Program-made: the position numbers and the translations under genes
In this document: in pieces, positions 1 through 6,575 of the stretch
Layout of the letters: each line of letters starts with the position of its first letter
How positions within the stretch are numbered: the first letter of the stretch is position 1
Source of the DNA: Pseudomonadota bacterium
GTDB lineage: Bacteria; Myxococcota; Myxococcia; Myxococcales; Anaeromyxobacteraceae
Direction: 5' to 3'
Length of the DNA stretch: 9,341 nt
NCBI GenBank assembly: GCA_023411405.1
Contig: JAEYOU010000285.1
Span: 1-9,341, forward strand
Notes under the pieces: generated by a model
Database searches by the model: none
What the model was told of the DNA's origin: nothing
What the model saw: only the letters and a program-made list of their open reading frames with translations

Positions 1-1
1 C

Positions 2-628
2 GGGGGCTGCGCCGGGGCGCCGACCCACGACGGCCTGACGCTCGTGATCGCGGGCTGGCCGCACGCCGAGCTCGAGGCCTTCAAGCAGGACGTCGAGGCG
101 AACTACCTGGCGACCCTGGAGCTCGTCCCCGCCTTCGCCGCGCGCGTGCGCCGCGCGACGCGCGTGGCGCGGTTCGTCGGCGCGACGGTCCCGAACTACT
201 TCCGCAAGCCGTACGGACCCGGCTGGGCGCTCGTCGGCGACGCCGGGTACAACAAGGACCCCGTCACCGCGCAGGGGATCCTCGACGCGTTCCGCGATGC
301 GGAGCGCTGCACCGAGGCGCTCGACCAGCACCTGCGGGGCGGCCGCCCGTACGACGAGGTCATGCGCGTGTACCACCGGGAGCGGGACGAGCACGCGCTG
401 GCGATGTACGAACTCACCTGCCAGCTCGCCACGCTCGAGCCCCCGCGGCCGGAGGTGGGGGCGCTGCTGGCCGCGATCGCGGGCAACCGGCCCGCGATGG
501 ACGCGTTCGTGCGGATGAACGCCGGCGCGCTCTCACCGGCCGCCTTCTTCGCTCCCGAGAACGTCCGCGCGATGCTCTCCGGGGGTCTCTCGGGCGGGTC
601 GCGCGACGCGCCACCGTCGCTGCGCTAG
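2..628 (+). CDS. FAD-dependent oxidoreductase, C-terminal part (5' end outside window)
   Basis: The frame is open from base 2, so the apparent GTG at 44 is internal and the true start lies upstream of the window; 208 codons are visible before the TAG. The diagnostic stretch is GPGWALVGDAGYNKDP followed by TAQGILDAFRDAE (about bases 215-305). This is the GD motif of the PHBH/geranylgeranyl-reductase-like flavoprotein superfamily, whose Asp binds the ribityl/pyrophosphate part of FAD, followed by the helix that closes the FAD site. The N-terminal Rossmann GxGxxG motif is not in the window. The rest is the helical C-terminal tail typical of monooxygenase-like members. The substrate cannot be told from this part: hydroxylase, halogenase and prenyl-reductase relatives share these motifs. 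The next gene begins 12 nt downstream, so the two are probably co-transcribed. Confidence 0.85.
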   Translation, partial: GGCAGAPTHDGLTLVIAGWPHAELEAFKQDVEANYLATLELVPAFAARVRRATRVARFVGATVPNYFRKPYGPGWALVGDAGYNKDPVTAQGILDAFRDAERCTEALDQHLRGGRPYDEVMRVYHRERDEHALAMYELTCQLATLEPPRPEVGALLAAIAGNRPAMDAFVRMNAGALSPAAFFAPENVRAMLSGGLSGGSRDAPPSLR

Positions 629-640
629 AGTCCCCGCCGC

Positions 641-976
641 ATGGCCGATCACGTGCAACGCATGGTGGAAGGGCTCGCCCGCGTGCTGGCCCGCATCGCC
701 GCCGGCAGGAAGGCGGGCCGGCTCTCCGAGGCGCAGGTCGAGCTCGACGAGCTCGCGGTACAGGTCGCTGGCATCGAACTCCGGCTCGTGGACGTGGTCG
801 GCGCGGTCGCGGTCGCCGCGCAGCTCACCGACCGCCGCCAGCTCGACGCGCTCGCCGCGATCTGCGAGGAGCGCGCCGAGGTCGAGGCCGCGGCGGGTGA
901 CGCGGCGGGCGCGGCCCGGTGGCGGGGGCACGCGGCGACGTTCCGGGAGCGCGCCGGGGTGGGCCGCGCCGGGTGA
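641..976 (+). CDS. Hypothetical helical protein, 111 aa (possibly DUF6483-like)
   Basis: The ATG at 641 follows the oxidoreductase stop by 12 nt, with no clear Shine-Dalgarno, which suggests translation coupled to the upstream gene. The 111-residue product has no signal peptide or membrane segment. It reads as several amphipathic helices rich in Ala, Glu and Arg: residues 1-25 (MADHVQRMVEGLARVLARIA), about 29-50, and a final pair about 67-105 that looks TPR-like (LDALAAICEERAEVEAAAGD, then AAGAARWRGHAATF). The opening 'QRMVEGLARVLARI..GRK.G' followed by a helical pair resembles my memory of the DUF6483 family. That assignment is tentative and says nothing about function. Its TGA (974-976) lies inside a perfect palindrome shared with the convergent ATPase gene. 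Confidence 0.7.
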   Translation: MADHVQRMVEGLARVLARIAAGRKAGRLSEAQVELDELAVQVAGIELRLVDVVGAVAVAAQLTDRRQLDALAAICEERAEVEAAAGDAAGAARWRGHAATFRERAGVGRAG

Positions 977-990
977 CGCGTCACCCGGCG
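967..990. terminator. 24-bp perfect palindrome spanning two convergent stop codons; putative bidirectional terminator
   Basis: The arm CGCCGGGTGA (967-976) and the arm TCACCCGGCG (981-990) are exact reverse complements around CGCG, so the 24 bp are self-complementary. As RNA from either strand it would fold into a 10-bp stem with a 4-nt loop. The plus-strand TGA stop (974-976) is in the left arm and the ATPase stop (TCA, 981-983) in the right arm. No T-run follows on either side, so it is not a classical intrinsic terminator. Protection of mRNA ends, or U-tract-less termination in a GC-rich genome, are the likely roles. Confidence 0.5.
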
Positions 991-2507
991 GCCGCCGCGA
1001 CCTCGCCGCCGACCGCGTACTTCATGATCGCCTCCTCGCTCGCCTGGCCGCGGGCGAGCTCCCCGACGATCGTGCCCTCGCGCATCACGTAGATGCGATC
1101 GCTCATGCCGAGCACCTCGGGGAGCTCGGAGGAGATCATGATGATCCCGACCCCCCGCTTCGTGAGCTCGTCCAGGATCTGGTAGATCTCGGCCTTGCTC
1201 CCCACGTCGATGCCGCGCGTCGGCTCGTCCACGATGAGGAGCTTCGTGTGCACGCTCAGCCAGCGGGCGAGGATCACCTTCTGCTGGTTCCCGCCGCTCA
1301 TGTTCACGACCAGGAACCGGGAGCTCGGCGTCTTGATCCGGAGGTCGCGGATCATCTTCTCCACGAGCGCGCTCTCCTTCGCGCGCCGGATCACGCCGCC
1401 CCGGGTGACCGAGCGCAGCGCGGAGATGGTGGTGTTCACGGCGACGTTCAGCTTGAGGAACAGGCCCTGGCCCTTGCGGTCCTCGGTCACCAGCGCGACG
1501 CCGCGGCGGATCGCGTCCTTGGGCGAGCGGGGCCGGTAGGGCCTGCCCTCCATGGTCATCTCCGCCGCGTGCGGATCCGCGCCGAAGACGGCGCGCACGA
1601 CCTCGGTCCGGCCGGAGCCGGTGATGCCGGAGAACCCGACGATCTCGCCCGCGCGGACGTGGAAGCTCACGTCGTGGACGAGCTTCGGGCGCCGCAGGTT
1701 CTTCACCTCGAGCAGCGTCGGTCCCGCGGGGGTGGCGCGCCGCGGGTACACGTCCTTCAGATCGCGCCCGATCATGAGCCGGACGAGATCGTCCATCTTC
1801 ACGTCGGCGACCTGCTTCGTCGCCACGTACCGCCCGTCCTTGAGGACCGTGACCTCGTCGGCGAGGGCGAAGATCTCCACGAGCCGGTGGGAGATGTAGA
1901 CGATCCCGATCCCCTGCTGCTGGAGCGAGCGGACGACCTCGAACAGCCGCTCGAGATCGCCCTCCCCCAGCACCGCCGAGGGCTCGTCCATGACGAGGAG
2001 GCGCGTCCTGCGGTTGAGCGCCTTGGCGATCTCCACGAGCTGCTGCTCGGCGACCGACAGGCGCTCGACCCTGGCGTCCACGGAGATCCGCGCGCCGAGC
2101 CGCTCGAGGAGCTCCCGGGAGAGCGCGCGCGCCGCCTTCCAGTCCACCCGGAACCCCTTCCGCGGGAGCTGCCCGAGGAAGACGTTCTCGGCCACCGTGA
2201 GCTGCCGCCCGAGGTTGAACTCCTGGTAGATGGTCGAGATGCCGAGCGCCTGCGCGTCCTCCGGGCCCCGGATCGCGACCGGCCTCCCCTCCCACAGGAT
2301 CTCGCCCTCGTCCTTCGCGTAGGCGCCGGACAGGATCTTGATGAGGGTGGACTTCCCCGCGCCGTTCTCGCCGAGCAGCGCGTGCACCTGGCCCTCGCGC
2401 ACGGTGAGGCTCACCCCCTGCAGCGCCTTCACGCCGGGGAAGGTCTTGCCGATCCCCTTCATCTCGAGGAGGACCTTCCGCGGGCCCCCGGCGGTCTCGG
2501 GTCGCAT
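981..2507 (-). CDS. Sugar ABC transporter ATP-binding protein, tandem-domain (RbsA/MglA type)
   Basis: This is the cytoplasmic ATPase that powers the importer encoded just upstream; at 508 aa it has the usual length of the RbsA/MglA/XylG family with two fused nucleotide-binding domains. Domain 1 has Walker A GENGAGKST (residues 46-54), the Q-loop IYQEF (93-97), signature LSVAEQQ (150-156), Walker B LLVMDEP (170-176) and H-loop ISHR. Domain 2 has a degenerate Walker A GITGSGRTE with Arg in place of the catalytic Lys, a canonical signature MSGGNQQ, Walker B LLIVDEPTRGID and a Ser-Ser-Glu at the switch position. A degenerate second site is normal for this family. The start at 2507 is set by AGGAGG at 2512-2517, four bases upstream. 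It follows the permease gene by 13 nt and is the last gene of the operon. The Sinorhizobium frc system, with which the binding protein agrees best, has as I recall a single-domain ATPase, so this partner differs. Confidence 0.95.
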   Translation of the reverse strand: MRPETAGGPRKVLLEMKGIGKTFPGVKALQGVSLTVREGQVHALLGENGAGKSTLIKILSGAYAKDEGEILWEGRPVAIRGPEDAQALGISTIYQEFNLGRQLTVAENVFLGQLPRKGFRVDWKAARALSRELLERLGARISVDARVERLSVAEQQLVEIAKALNRRTRLLVMDEPSAVLGEGDLERLFEVVRSLQQQGIGIVYISHRLVEIFALADEVTVLKDGRYVATKQVADVKMDDLVRLMIGRDLKDVYPRRATPAGPTLLEVKNLRRPKLVHDVSFHVRAGEIVGFSGITGSGRTEVVRAVFGADPHAAEMTMEGRPYRPRSPKDAIRRGVALVTEDRKGQGLFLKLNVAVNTTISALRSVTRGGVIRRAKESALVEKMIRDLRIKTPSSRFLVVNMSGGNQQKVILARWLSVHTKLLIVDEPTRGIDVGSKAEIYQILDELTKRGVGIIMISSELPEVLGMSDRIYVMREGTIVGELARGQASEEAIMKYAVGGEVAAAAG

Positions 2508-2511
2508 CGCG

Positions 2512-2517
2512 CCTCCT
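2512..2517 (-). promoter_or_regulatory. Ribosome binding site of the ABC ATPase gene
   Basis: On the minus strand AGGAGG lies four bases before the ATG at 2507, inside the short gap after the permease stop (2521-2523). It supports the 2507 start over the internal Met codon at residue 16. Confidence 0.75.
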
Positions 2518-2520
2518 CGC

Positions 2521-3510
2521 TCACTTCCCGCGGTGGGACAGGTAGTCCACCGACGCCGCCAGGATCACCAGCACGCCGGTGATGAGGACCTGGTAGTTGG
2601 ACCCGATGCCCATGAGCTGCAGGCCGTTGCGGAAGACGCCGACGATGAGCGCCCCGACGAGCGTGCCCATGATGTAGCCGCGCCCGCCGAGGAGGCTCGT
2701 CCCGCCCAGCACCACGGCGGTGATCGACTCGAGGTTTCCGTTCTGGCCGGTGTTGGGATCGCCGACGCCCATCCGGCCGACGAGCAGCAGGCCGGCGATG
2801 CCGTAGGTGATGGCCGCGATCGTGTACACCGAGATGAGCACGCGCCCGGTGTGGATCCCGGCGAGCCGCGCCGCCTCGGGGTTGTCGCCGACGGCGTAGA
2901 CCGCGCGCCCCGCCGGCGTCGAGCGCAGGACGAACCAGGCGATCACGTACAGGAGGATCATCGCCACCGTGCCGTAGGTGATCGCGGTGCTCCCGACGCG
3001 GAAGGTGTCCCCGAAGAAGTTCAGCGCCGGCGGGATGTCCGTGATCGTCGCGGTCGTGTAGATGCGCACCAGCGAGTACGCGATGCTGTAGGTGCCGAGG
3101 GTCACGATGAACGGGGGCAGGCCGACGAACGTGTGGAGCCAGCCGTTCACGACGCCGAACGCGACGCACACCGCGAGGCCCACCAGCACCGCCAGGTACG
3201 GGTCCATCCCGGAGTTCGCGAAGAGGCCGGTCATGAGCACGGACGAGAGCGCCATGATCATGCCGTTCGAGAGGTCGATGCCGCCGGTGAGGATGACCAG
3301 CGTCTGCCCGATCGCCAGGGTGCCGACCACGACCACCTGCTGCAGGATGAGCGAGAAGTTCCCGCCGGAGAGGAAACGATCGCTCTGGGTCGCGAAGAAG
3401 ATGCACGCCAGGATCAGCGCGGCGACGGGGCCGAGGATCGGGAAGCTGCCCAGCGCGCGGAGGAGGTCCGCCCGCGGTGGTGCCGGGGACGTCGTGGCGA
3501 CCGTGCTCAT
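2521..3510 (-). CDS. Sugar ABC transporter permease (RbsC/FrcC type, BPD_transp_2)
   Basis: This 329-aa inner-membrane protein forms the translocation channel, presumably as a homodimer, for the sugar delivered by the binding protein. It begins with a short polar N-terminus (about 20 residues) and then alternates hydrophobic helices, roughly 8-10 in all. Examples are LGPVAALILACIFFAT, LAIGQTLVILTGGIDLS, LAVLVGLAVCVAFGVVNGWL and the C-terminal VLITGVLVILAASVDYL. Family landmarks visible are LTGGIDLSNG, FIVTLGT, GDNPEAARLAGI (the cytoplasmic loop that contacts the ATPase), AVVLGGTSLLGGRG and GALIVGVFRNGLQLMG. The ATG at 3508-3510 has GGAG seven bases upstream. The frame extends further upstream, but that part overlaps the binding-protein gene in another frame and is not coding. 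It lies 62 nt after the binding-protein gene, with a strong hairpin between, and 13 nt before the ATPase. Confidence 0.95.
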   Translation of the reverse strand: MSTVATTSPAPPRADLLRALGSFPILGPVAALILACIFFATQSDRFLSGGNFSLILQQVVVVGTLAIGQTLVILTGGIDLSNGMIMALSSVLMTGLFANSGMDPYLAVLVGLAVCVAFGVVNGWLHTFVGLPPFIVTLGTYSIAYSLVRIYTTATITDIPPALNFFGDTFRVGSTAITYGTVAMILLYVIAWFVLRSTPAGRAVYAVGDNPEAARLAGIHTGRVLISVYTIAAITYGIAGLLLVGRMGVGDPNTGQNGNLESITAVVLGGTSLLGGRGYIMGTLVGALIVGVFRNGLQLMGIGSNYQVLITGVLVILAASVDYLSHRGK

Positions 3511-3526
3511 GGAGGCGCTCCGTGCT

Positions 3527-3566
3527 CGCCCGGGCGGAGGCGCGCGACGCGCGCTCCGCCCGGGCG
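3527..3566 (-). repeat. Very stable intergenic hairpin between binding-protein and permease genes
   Basis: CGCCCGGGCGGAG (3527-3539) and CTCCGCCCGGGCG (3554-3566) are perfect 13-base inverted arms. The inner bases allow about four more pairs with one bulged G, leaving a 5-nt loop. In the transcript the hairpin begins 6 nt after the binding-protein stop and ends just before the permease Shine-Dalgarno. No U-tract follows. Such structures in importer operons (the malE-malF interval is the known case) stabilise the upstream mRNA and damp expression of downstream genes, so that binding protein is made in excess. That role here is inferred. Confidence 0.75.
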
Positions 3567-3572
3567 CGCGGC

Positions 3573-4568
3573 CTACTTGGTGCCCCAGCAGTTGGCCATC
3601 CCGAACTTGCTGTCCTTGCTCGGTACGCCCGGCTGCGGCTCGTCGGTGATGAGCGTGACCCCGGTGTCCGTGTACCCGGTCGCCTTCTTGCCGGACGTGG
3701 CGTACTCCACGACCGCCTGGACGCCCATGGTCGCCATCCGGAGCGGGTACTGCTGGGAGGTGGCGGCGATCTTCCCGTCGACCACGCCCTGCACGCCGCG
3801 GCAGCCCCCGTCCACGCTCACGACGACGATGTCCTTCTCCTTGCCCGCGGCGCGGATCGCCGTGTACGCGCCGAACGCGGCCGGCTCGTTGATGGTGTAG
3901 ACGAGGTTGATGTCCGGGTTCTTGGAGAGGCAGTTCTCCATCGCCGCCTGCCCCTCCGCCTGATCGCCGTGGGTGTCCTGGCTGCAGACCACCTGCGGCG
4001 CCGTCACGAGGTTCGAGGAGCTCGGGTCCGCCTTGGCGAGCCCCATCCCCTGCAGGAAGCCGTTGTGCCGCTGGGCGCCGACCGTGATGCCCGGCTGCAG
4101 GTCGAGGGTGGCGATGACCGGCTTCTTCCCCGCCATGGCGACCTTGGCCCACTGCCCGATGAGGACGCCGGCCTTGAAGTTGTCGGTCGCGAAGAGGGCG
4201 TCGACGGCGCTCTGCGGCTCGGTGGCGGTGTCGAGCGCGATCACGAGCACGCCCTGCTTCCGGGCCCGCTGGAGCGACGGGACGATCGCCTTGGTGTCGC
4301 TGGGCGTGATGAGGATCCCCTTCGCGCCGGCGTTGACCATGTTCTCGAGCGCCGTGACCTGACCCTCGTTGTCCCCGTCCTTGGCGCCCGCGCCGGTGAG
4401 CAGCTTGGCGCCCGCCTTCCTGGCCTCCTCCGTGGCCCCCTCCTTCATCTTCACGAAGAAGGGGTTGCTCTCGGTCTTGGTGATGAGGCCGACCGTCACG
4501 TCCGCCGCGAGGACGTCGGCCGCCAGGACGGCGGCCGCCGCGGCCACGAGTGCGCGCTGGAGCATCAT
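3573..4568 (-). CDS. frcB: Periplasmic sugar-binding protein, fructose (FrcB)-type
   Basis: This 331-aa type I periplasmic binding protein (ribose/galactose fold, Peripla_BP_4) captures sugar for the permease and ATPase downstream. An N-terminal signal peptide (about residues 1-21, cleavage likely after VLA before ADVTVG) precedes the mature domain. Stretches such as LITKTESNPFFVKMKEGA, GILITPSDTKAIVP, VIALDTATEP, ALFATDNFKAGVLIGQWA, YTINEPAAFGAY, VVSVDGGCRGVQGV and GKIAATSQQYPLRMA, with a terminal MANCWG, match what I recall of Sinorhizobium FrcB. That protein binds fructose and, in its system, also handles ribose and mannose. The start is one of two adjacent ATGs; AGGAG at 4575-4579 lies six bases before the first. 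The frame is open upstream to 4898 but runs through the divergent promoter region. Substrate is inferred from similarity, supported by the neighbouring kinase; ribose remains possible. Confidence 0.9.
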   Translation of the reverse strand: MMLQRALVAAAAAVLAADVLAADVTVGLITKTESNPFFVKMKEGATEEARKAGAKLLTGAGAKDGDNEGQVTALENMVNAGAKGILITPSDTKAIVPSLQRARKQGVLVIALDTATEPQSAVDALFATDNFKAGVLIGQWAKVAMAGKKPVIATLDLQPGITVGAQRHNGFLQGMGLAKADPSSSNLVTAPQVVCSQDTHGDQAEGQAAMENCLSKNPDINLVYTINEPAAFGAYTAIRAAGKEKDIVVVSVDGGCRGVQGVVDGKIAATSQQYPLRMATMGVQAVVEYATSGKKATGYTDTGVTLITDEPQPGVPSKDSKFGMANCWGTK

Positions 4569-4848
4569 GGGTCTCTCCTCTCCTCGGTTCACCATCGGTC
4601 GTTCACCCTTCGTGCGCGACCGAGGCGCCATGGGAAAGCTAGCCGCGGCCTCGACCGCGGCGCCGGGGGACGGCGCCGTCCATGCGGGTGGGGATCCCCG
4701 TACGCCCCGTTCCACGCGGAGCATGCGGGGGGCGCTCCGCCGGCGATCGCGCCCTCCGGGGGGAGAGGCGCCCGGGCGGGCGGGCGCTCCCCGCGAGGCC
4801 GCGCGAACCCGCTTGCGTCCGCGGCGCGGGATCTGCTGGATGGATGGC
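4569..4848. promoter_or_regulatory. Divergent promoter region of the sugar importer and sugar kinase
   Basis: This 280-bp non-coding interval separates the two divergent starts and must hold both promoters, though I see no strong -35/-10 pair. Three structures stand out. GTTCACC occurs twice (4587-4593 and 4601-4607) in the importer leader. GCCGCGG (4642-4648) and CCGCGGC (4655-4661) form a 7-bp inverted repeat around a 6-bp spacer, with the AT-richer TAGCTT-like hexamer beside it on the minus strand. A hairpin at 4761-4791 (GGGAG plus CGCCCG pairing with CGGGCG plus CTCCC, 3-nt bulge) lies in the kinase leader. The inverted repeat is a candidate operator, but short GC palindromes are expected by chance here. 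Confidence 0.45.
4575..4579 (-). promoter_or_regulatory. Ribosome binding site of the sugar-binding-protein gene
   Basis: The minus strand carries a purine-rich run (4572-4585) with AGGAG at 4575-4579, six bases before the ATG at 4568. It fixes the start at the double-Met position and excludes the 110-codon upstream extension of the open frame. Confidence 0.75.
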
Positions 4849-5763
4849 ATGGCTCGCGCGCGCTTCGTCGTGTTCGGGGAGGCCCTCACCGACTTCATCC
4901 GCGAGGGCGAGGACCTCTGGCGCTCGGTCCCCGGCGGATCATGCTGGAACGTCGCCCGCGCCGCGGCGCGGCTCGGGGTGCCGACCGGCTACGCCGGCGG
5001 GGTGAGCCGCGACCAGTTCGGCGACGCCCACGTGCGGCTCTCCCGCGAGGCCGGGCTCGACCTGCGCTTCCTCCAGCAGGTGCCCAGGTCGCCGCTCCTC
5101 GCGATGGTCTTCTCCGCCCACCCGCCGGCCTACTCGTTCGTGGGCGACGACAGCGCGGACCTCAACTACGACCTCGCGCGCCTGCCGGAGGGCTGGCTCG
5201 ACGAGGTCGAGCTCGTGCACTTCGGGTGCATCAGCCTGGTGCGCGAGCCGTACGCCACGCGGCTCGCGGAGCTGGCCGAGCGGGTGCACGCGGCGGGGAA
5301 GCGGATCTGCTTCGACCCCAACTACCGGAACCTCATGACCGAGGCGTTCCGGCCCCGGATGGAGCGGCTCGCCGCCCTGGCCGACTTCATCAAGGCGTCG
5401 GAGGAGGACCTCGGCCTCATGTTCCCGGAGCTGACCCACGACGCGGCGGTGGCACGGCTCCGGGCGCTCTCACCCCGGGCCCACGTCCTCGTCACCATGG
5501 GGGCCCGCGGGATGCGGCTCCACACGCCGGACCGCGAGCTCGTCCAGCCGGCGTTCCGGGTCGAGGTGCAGGACACGGTGGGCGCGGGGGACTCGACGAT
5601 GGCTGCCTGGATGGCGGGCGTGCTCGGCGAGCCCGGCGCGGGCCCGGAGCGACACCTCCGCCTCGCCGCGGCGACGGCGGCGCTGGTGTGCACGAGGCCG
5701 GGGGCCTACGCGCCGACGCGGCAGGAGGTCGACGCGTTCCTGGCCGCGCAGCGCGCGGGCTGA
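4849..5763 (+). CDS. PfkB-family carbohydrate kinase, probable fructokinase
   Basis: This 304-aa cytoplasmic kinase likely phosphorylates the sugar brought in by the divergent importer (fructose to fructose 6-phosphate with ATP). The N-terminus FVVFGEALTDFI (residues 6-17) is the first strand with the substrate-binding Asp15. PGGSCWNVARAAARLG (28-43) is PfkB signature 1. FDPNYR is typical of fructokinase-like members. KASEEDL and VTMGARGMRLH precede the ATP site. DTVGAGDS contains the anion hole GAGD (245-248) with catalytic base Asp248, followed by the usual helix. Length is normal for the family. An in-frame ATG three codons earlier (4840) is an alternative start; neither has a strong Shine-Dalgarno, and 4849 leaves the usual short lead before the first strand. 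Ribokinase and 2-keto-3-deoxygluconate kinase relatives share these motifs, so the substrate rests mainly on context. Confidence 0.9.
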   Translation: MARARFVVFGEALTDFIREGEDLWRSVPGGSCWNVARAAARLGVPTGYAGGVSRDQFGDAHVRLSREAGLDLRFLQQVPRSPLLAMVFSAHPPAYSFVGDDSADLNYDLARLPEGWLDEVELVHFGCISLVREPYATRLAELAERVHAAGKRICFDPNYRNLMTEAFRPRMERLAALADFIKASEEDLGLMFPELTHDAAVARLRALSPRAHVLVTMGARGMRLHTPDRELVQPAFRVEVQDTVGAGDSTMAAWMAGVLGEPGAGPERHLRLAAATAALVCTRPGAYAPTRQEVDAFLAAQRAG

Positions 5764-5765
5764 CG

Positions 5766-5780
5766 GGCTCGGCTCGGCTC
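5766..5780 (+). repeat. Short tandem repeat GGCTC x3 between convergent genes
   Basis: Three tandem copies of the pentamer GGCTC begin three bases after the kinase stop and fill most of the 24-bp gap to the convergent NYN gene stop (5788-5790). It does not form a hairpin and is not an evident terminator. It may be a slippage-prone microsatellite. Confidence 0.6.
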
Positions 5781-5787
5781 GGAAACG

Positions 5788-6537
5788 CTACGCGGGCGGG
5801 AGCACGTACCACTGCCCCTTCGCCCCCTGCTCGCGGCGGAGGAGGCCCTCCGCCTCCATGTGCTCGAGCAACCGCGAGAAGGACGAGAACCCGAACTCGC
5901 GCTCGTCGAAGTCCGGCTCCTTTCGCACGATGGCCGCCTTGATCGCGGACGGGTTCACCGGCCCGGCGGCCTTGGAGAGGATCGCCGAGGCGGCCTCGCG
6001 CGCGACCTCCGGGATGGCCTTCTCGCGCGGCGCCTTCTCCTTCTCCTTGGAACCGTCGCGCCGCTTGCTCTGGCCCGGACGGAGGTAGATGAACTCGTCG
6101 CAGGACTTCACGAAGAGCGGGCTCGTCGCCTCCTTCACCGCCATCCCGATCACGATCCGATCGTTCTCCCGCAGCTTGTTGGCGAGCGGGACGAAGTCGG
6201 AGTCGCCCGAGGCGAGCACGAAGGTGTCGATGTGCTCGCGCAGGTACGCGAGCTCCAGGGCGTCGATCACCAGCCGGACGTCCGCGCCGTTCTTCCCCGC
6301 GCGGGTGGAGGGCGGGACGTCGACGAGCTCGACGCCCTTGTCGTGCAGCCGCTGGGTGGCCGCCGCGAACCGCGTCCAGTCCGCGTACGCCCGGCGGAAG
6401 ACGACCTTGCCCTTCTCGAGCAGGGCGTCGAGGGCGGGCTGCAGGTCGAAGGTCTCCGCGGACAACCCGGTCCGGGTGACGAGGTTCTCGAAGTCGATGA
6501 AGAGCGCGATCCGCTGATCGCTGGTCTCACGTTTCAT
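5788..6537 (-). CDS. NYN (PIN-like) domain protein with C-terminal OST-HTH/LOTUS domain
   Basis: This 249-aa protein is a probable cytoplasmic metal-dependent ribonuclease of the LabA/limkain-b1 type. The NYN domain covers about residues 10-153 and carries the acidic set expected for a PIN-like active site: IDFEN (Asp15, Asn18), NGADVRLVIDAL (Asp86, Asp92) and ASGDSDFVPL (Asp112, Asp114). A basic, charged linker (about 157-175) joins it to an OST-HTH/LOTUS domain (176-248) with PDFDEREFGFSSFSRLLEHM and the ending GQWYVLPPA. That domain binds RNA in animal homologues. The whole catalytic set is present, so activity is likely; the RNA target is unknown. The ATG at 6537 is the first Met before the NYN strand; the frame is open further upstream but runs over the SPFH gene. 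The 38-nt gap to the SPFH gene suggests co-transcription. Confidence 0.9.
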   Translation of the reverse strand: MKRETSDQRIALFIDFENLVTRTGLSAETFDLQPALDALLEKGKVVFRRAYADWTRFAAATQRLHDKGVELVDVPPSTRAGKNGADVRLVIDALELAYLREHIDTFVLASGDSDFVPLANKLRENDRIVIGMAVKEATSPLFVKSCDEFIYLRPGQSKRRDGSKEKEKAPREKAIPEVAREAASAILSKAAGPVNPSAIKAAIVRKEPDFDEREFGFSSFSRLLEHMEAEGLLRREQGAKGQWYVLPPA

Positions 6538-6575
6538 GCCGGCAACCTGACAGGACCGGGGCGCCGCCGCAACCG

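Noticed and set aside
44..628. GTG at 44 as the start of the first gene
   Set aside because: The frame continues open to the window edge with plausible coding sequence, and the FAD-binding N-terminal domain is missing, so the gene starts upstream of the window.
649..2295. 548-codon minus-strand open frame overlapping the ATPase in another frame
   Set aside because: It is a frame-shifted shadow of the ATPase gene, rich in Arg, Gly and Pro, with no ribosome binding site or recognisable domain.
897..2582. 561-codon plus-strand open frame opposite the ATPase gene
   Set aside because: The opposite strand holds a complete ABC ATPase with all motifs; the plus-strand product is a low-complexity Asp/His/Arg/Leu sequence without a domain.
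4569..4898. 110-residue N-terminal extension of the binding protein
   Set aside because: It would cover the divergent promoter and the kinase start. A Shine-Dalgarno and signal peptide place the start at 4568.
3477..5942. 821-codon plus-strand open frame across the binding-protein and kinase region
   Set aside because: It is antisense to the permease and binding-protein genes and out of frame with the kinase. Its composition (Arg, Ala, Gly, His, Asp rich, no family motif) is typical of stop-poor shadow frames in high-GC DNA.
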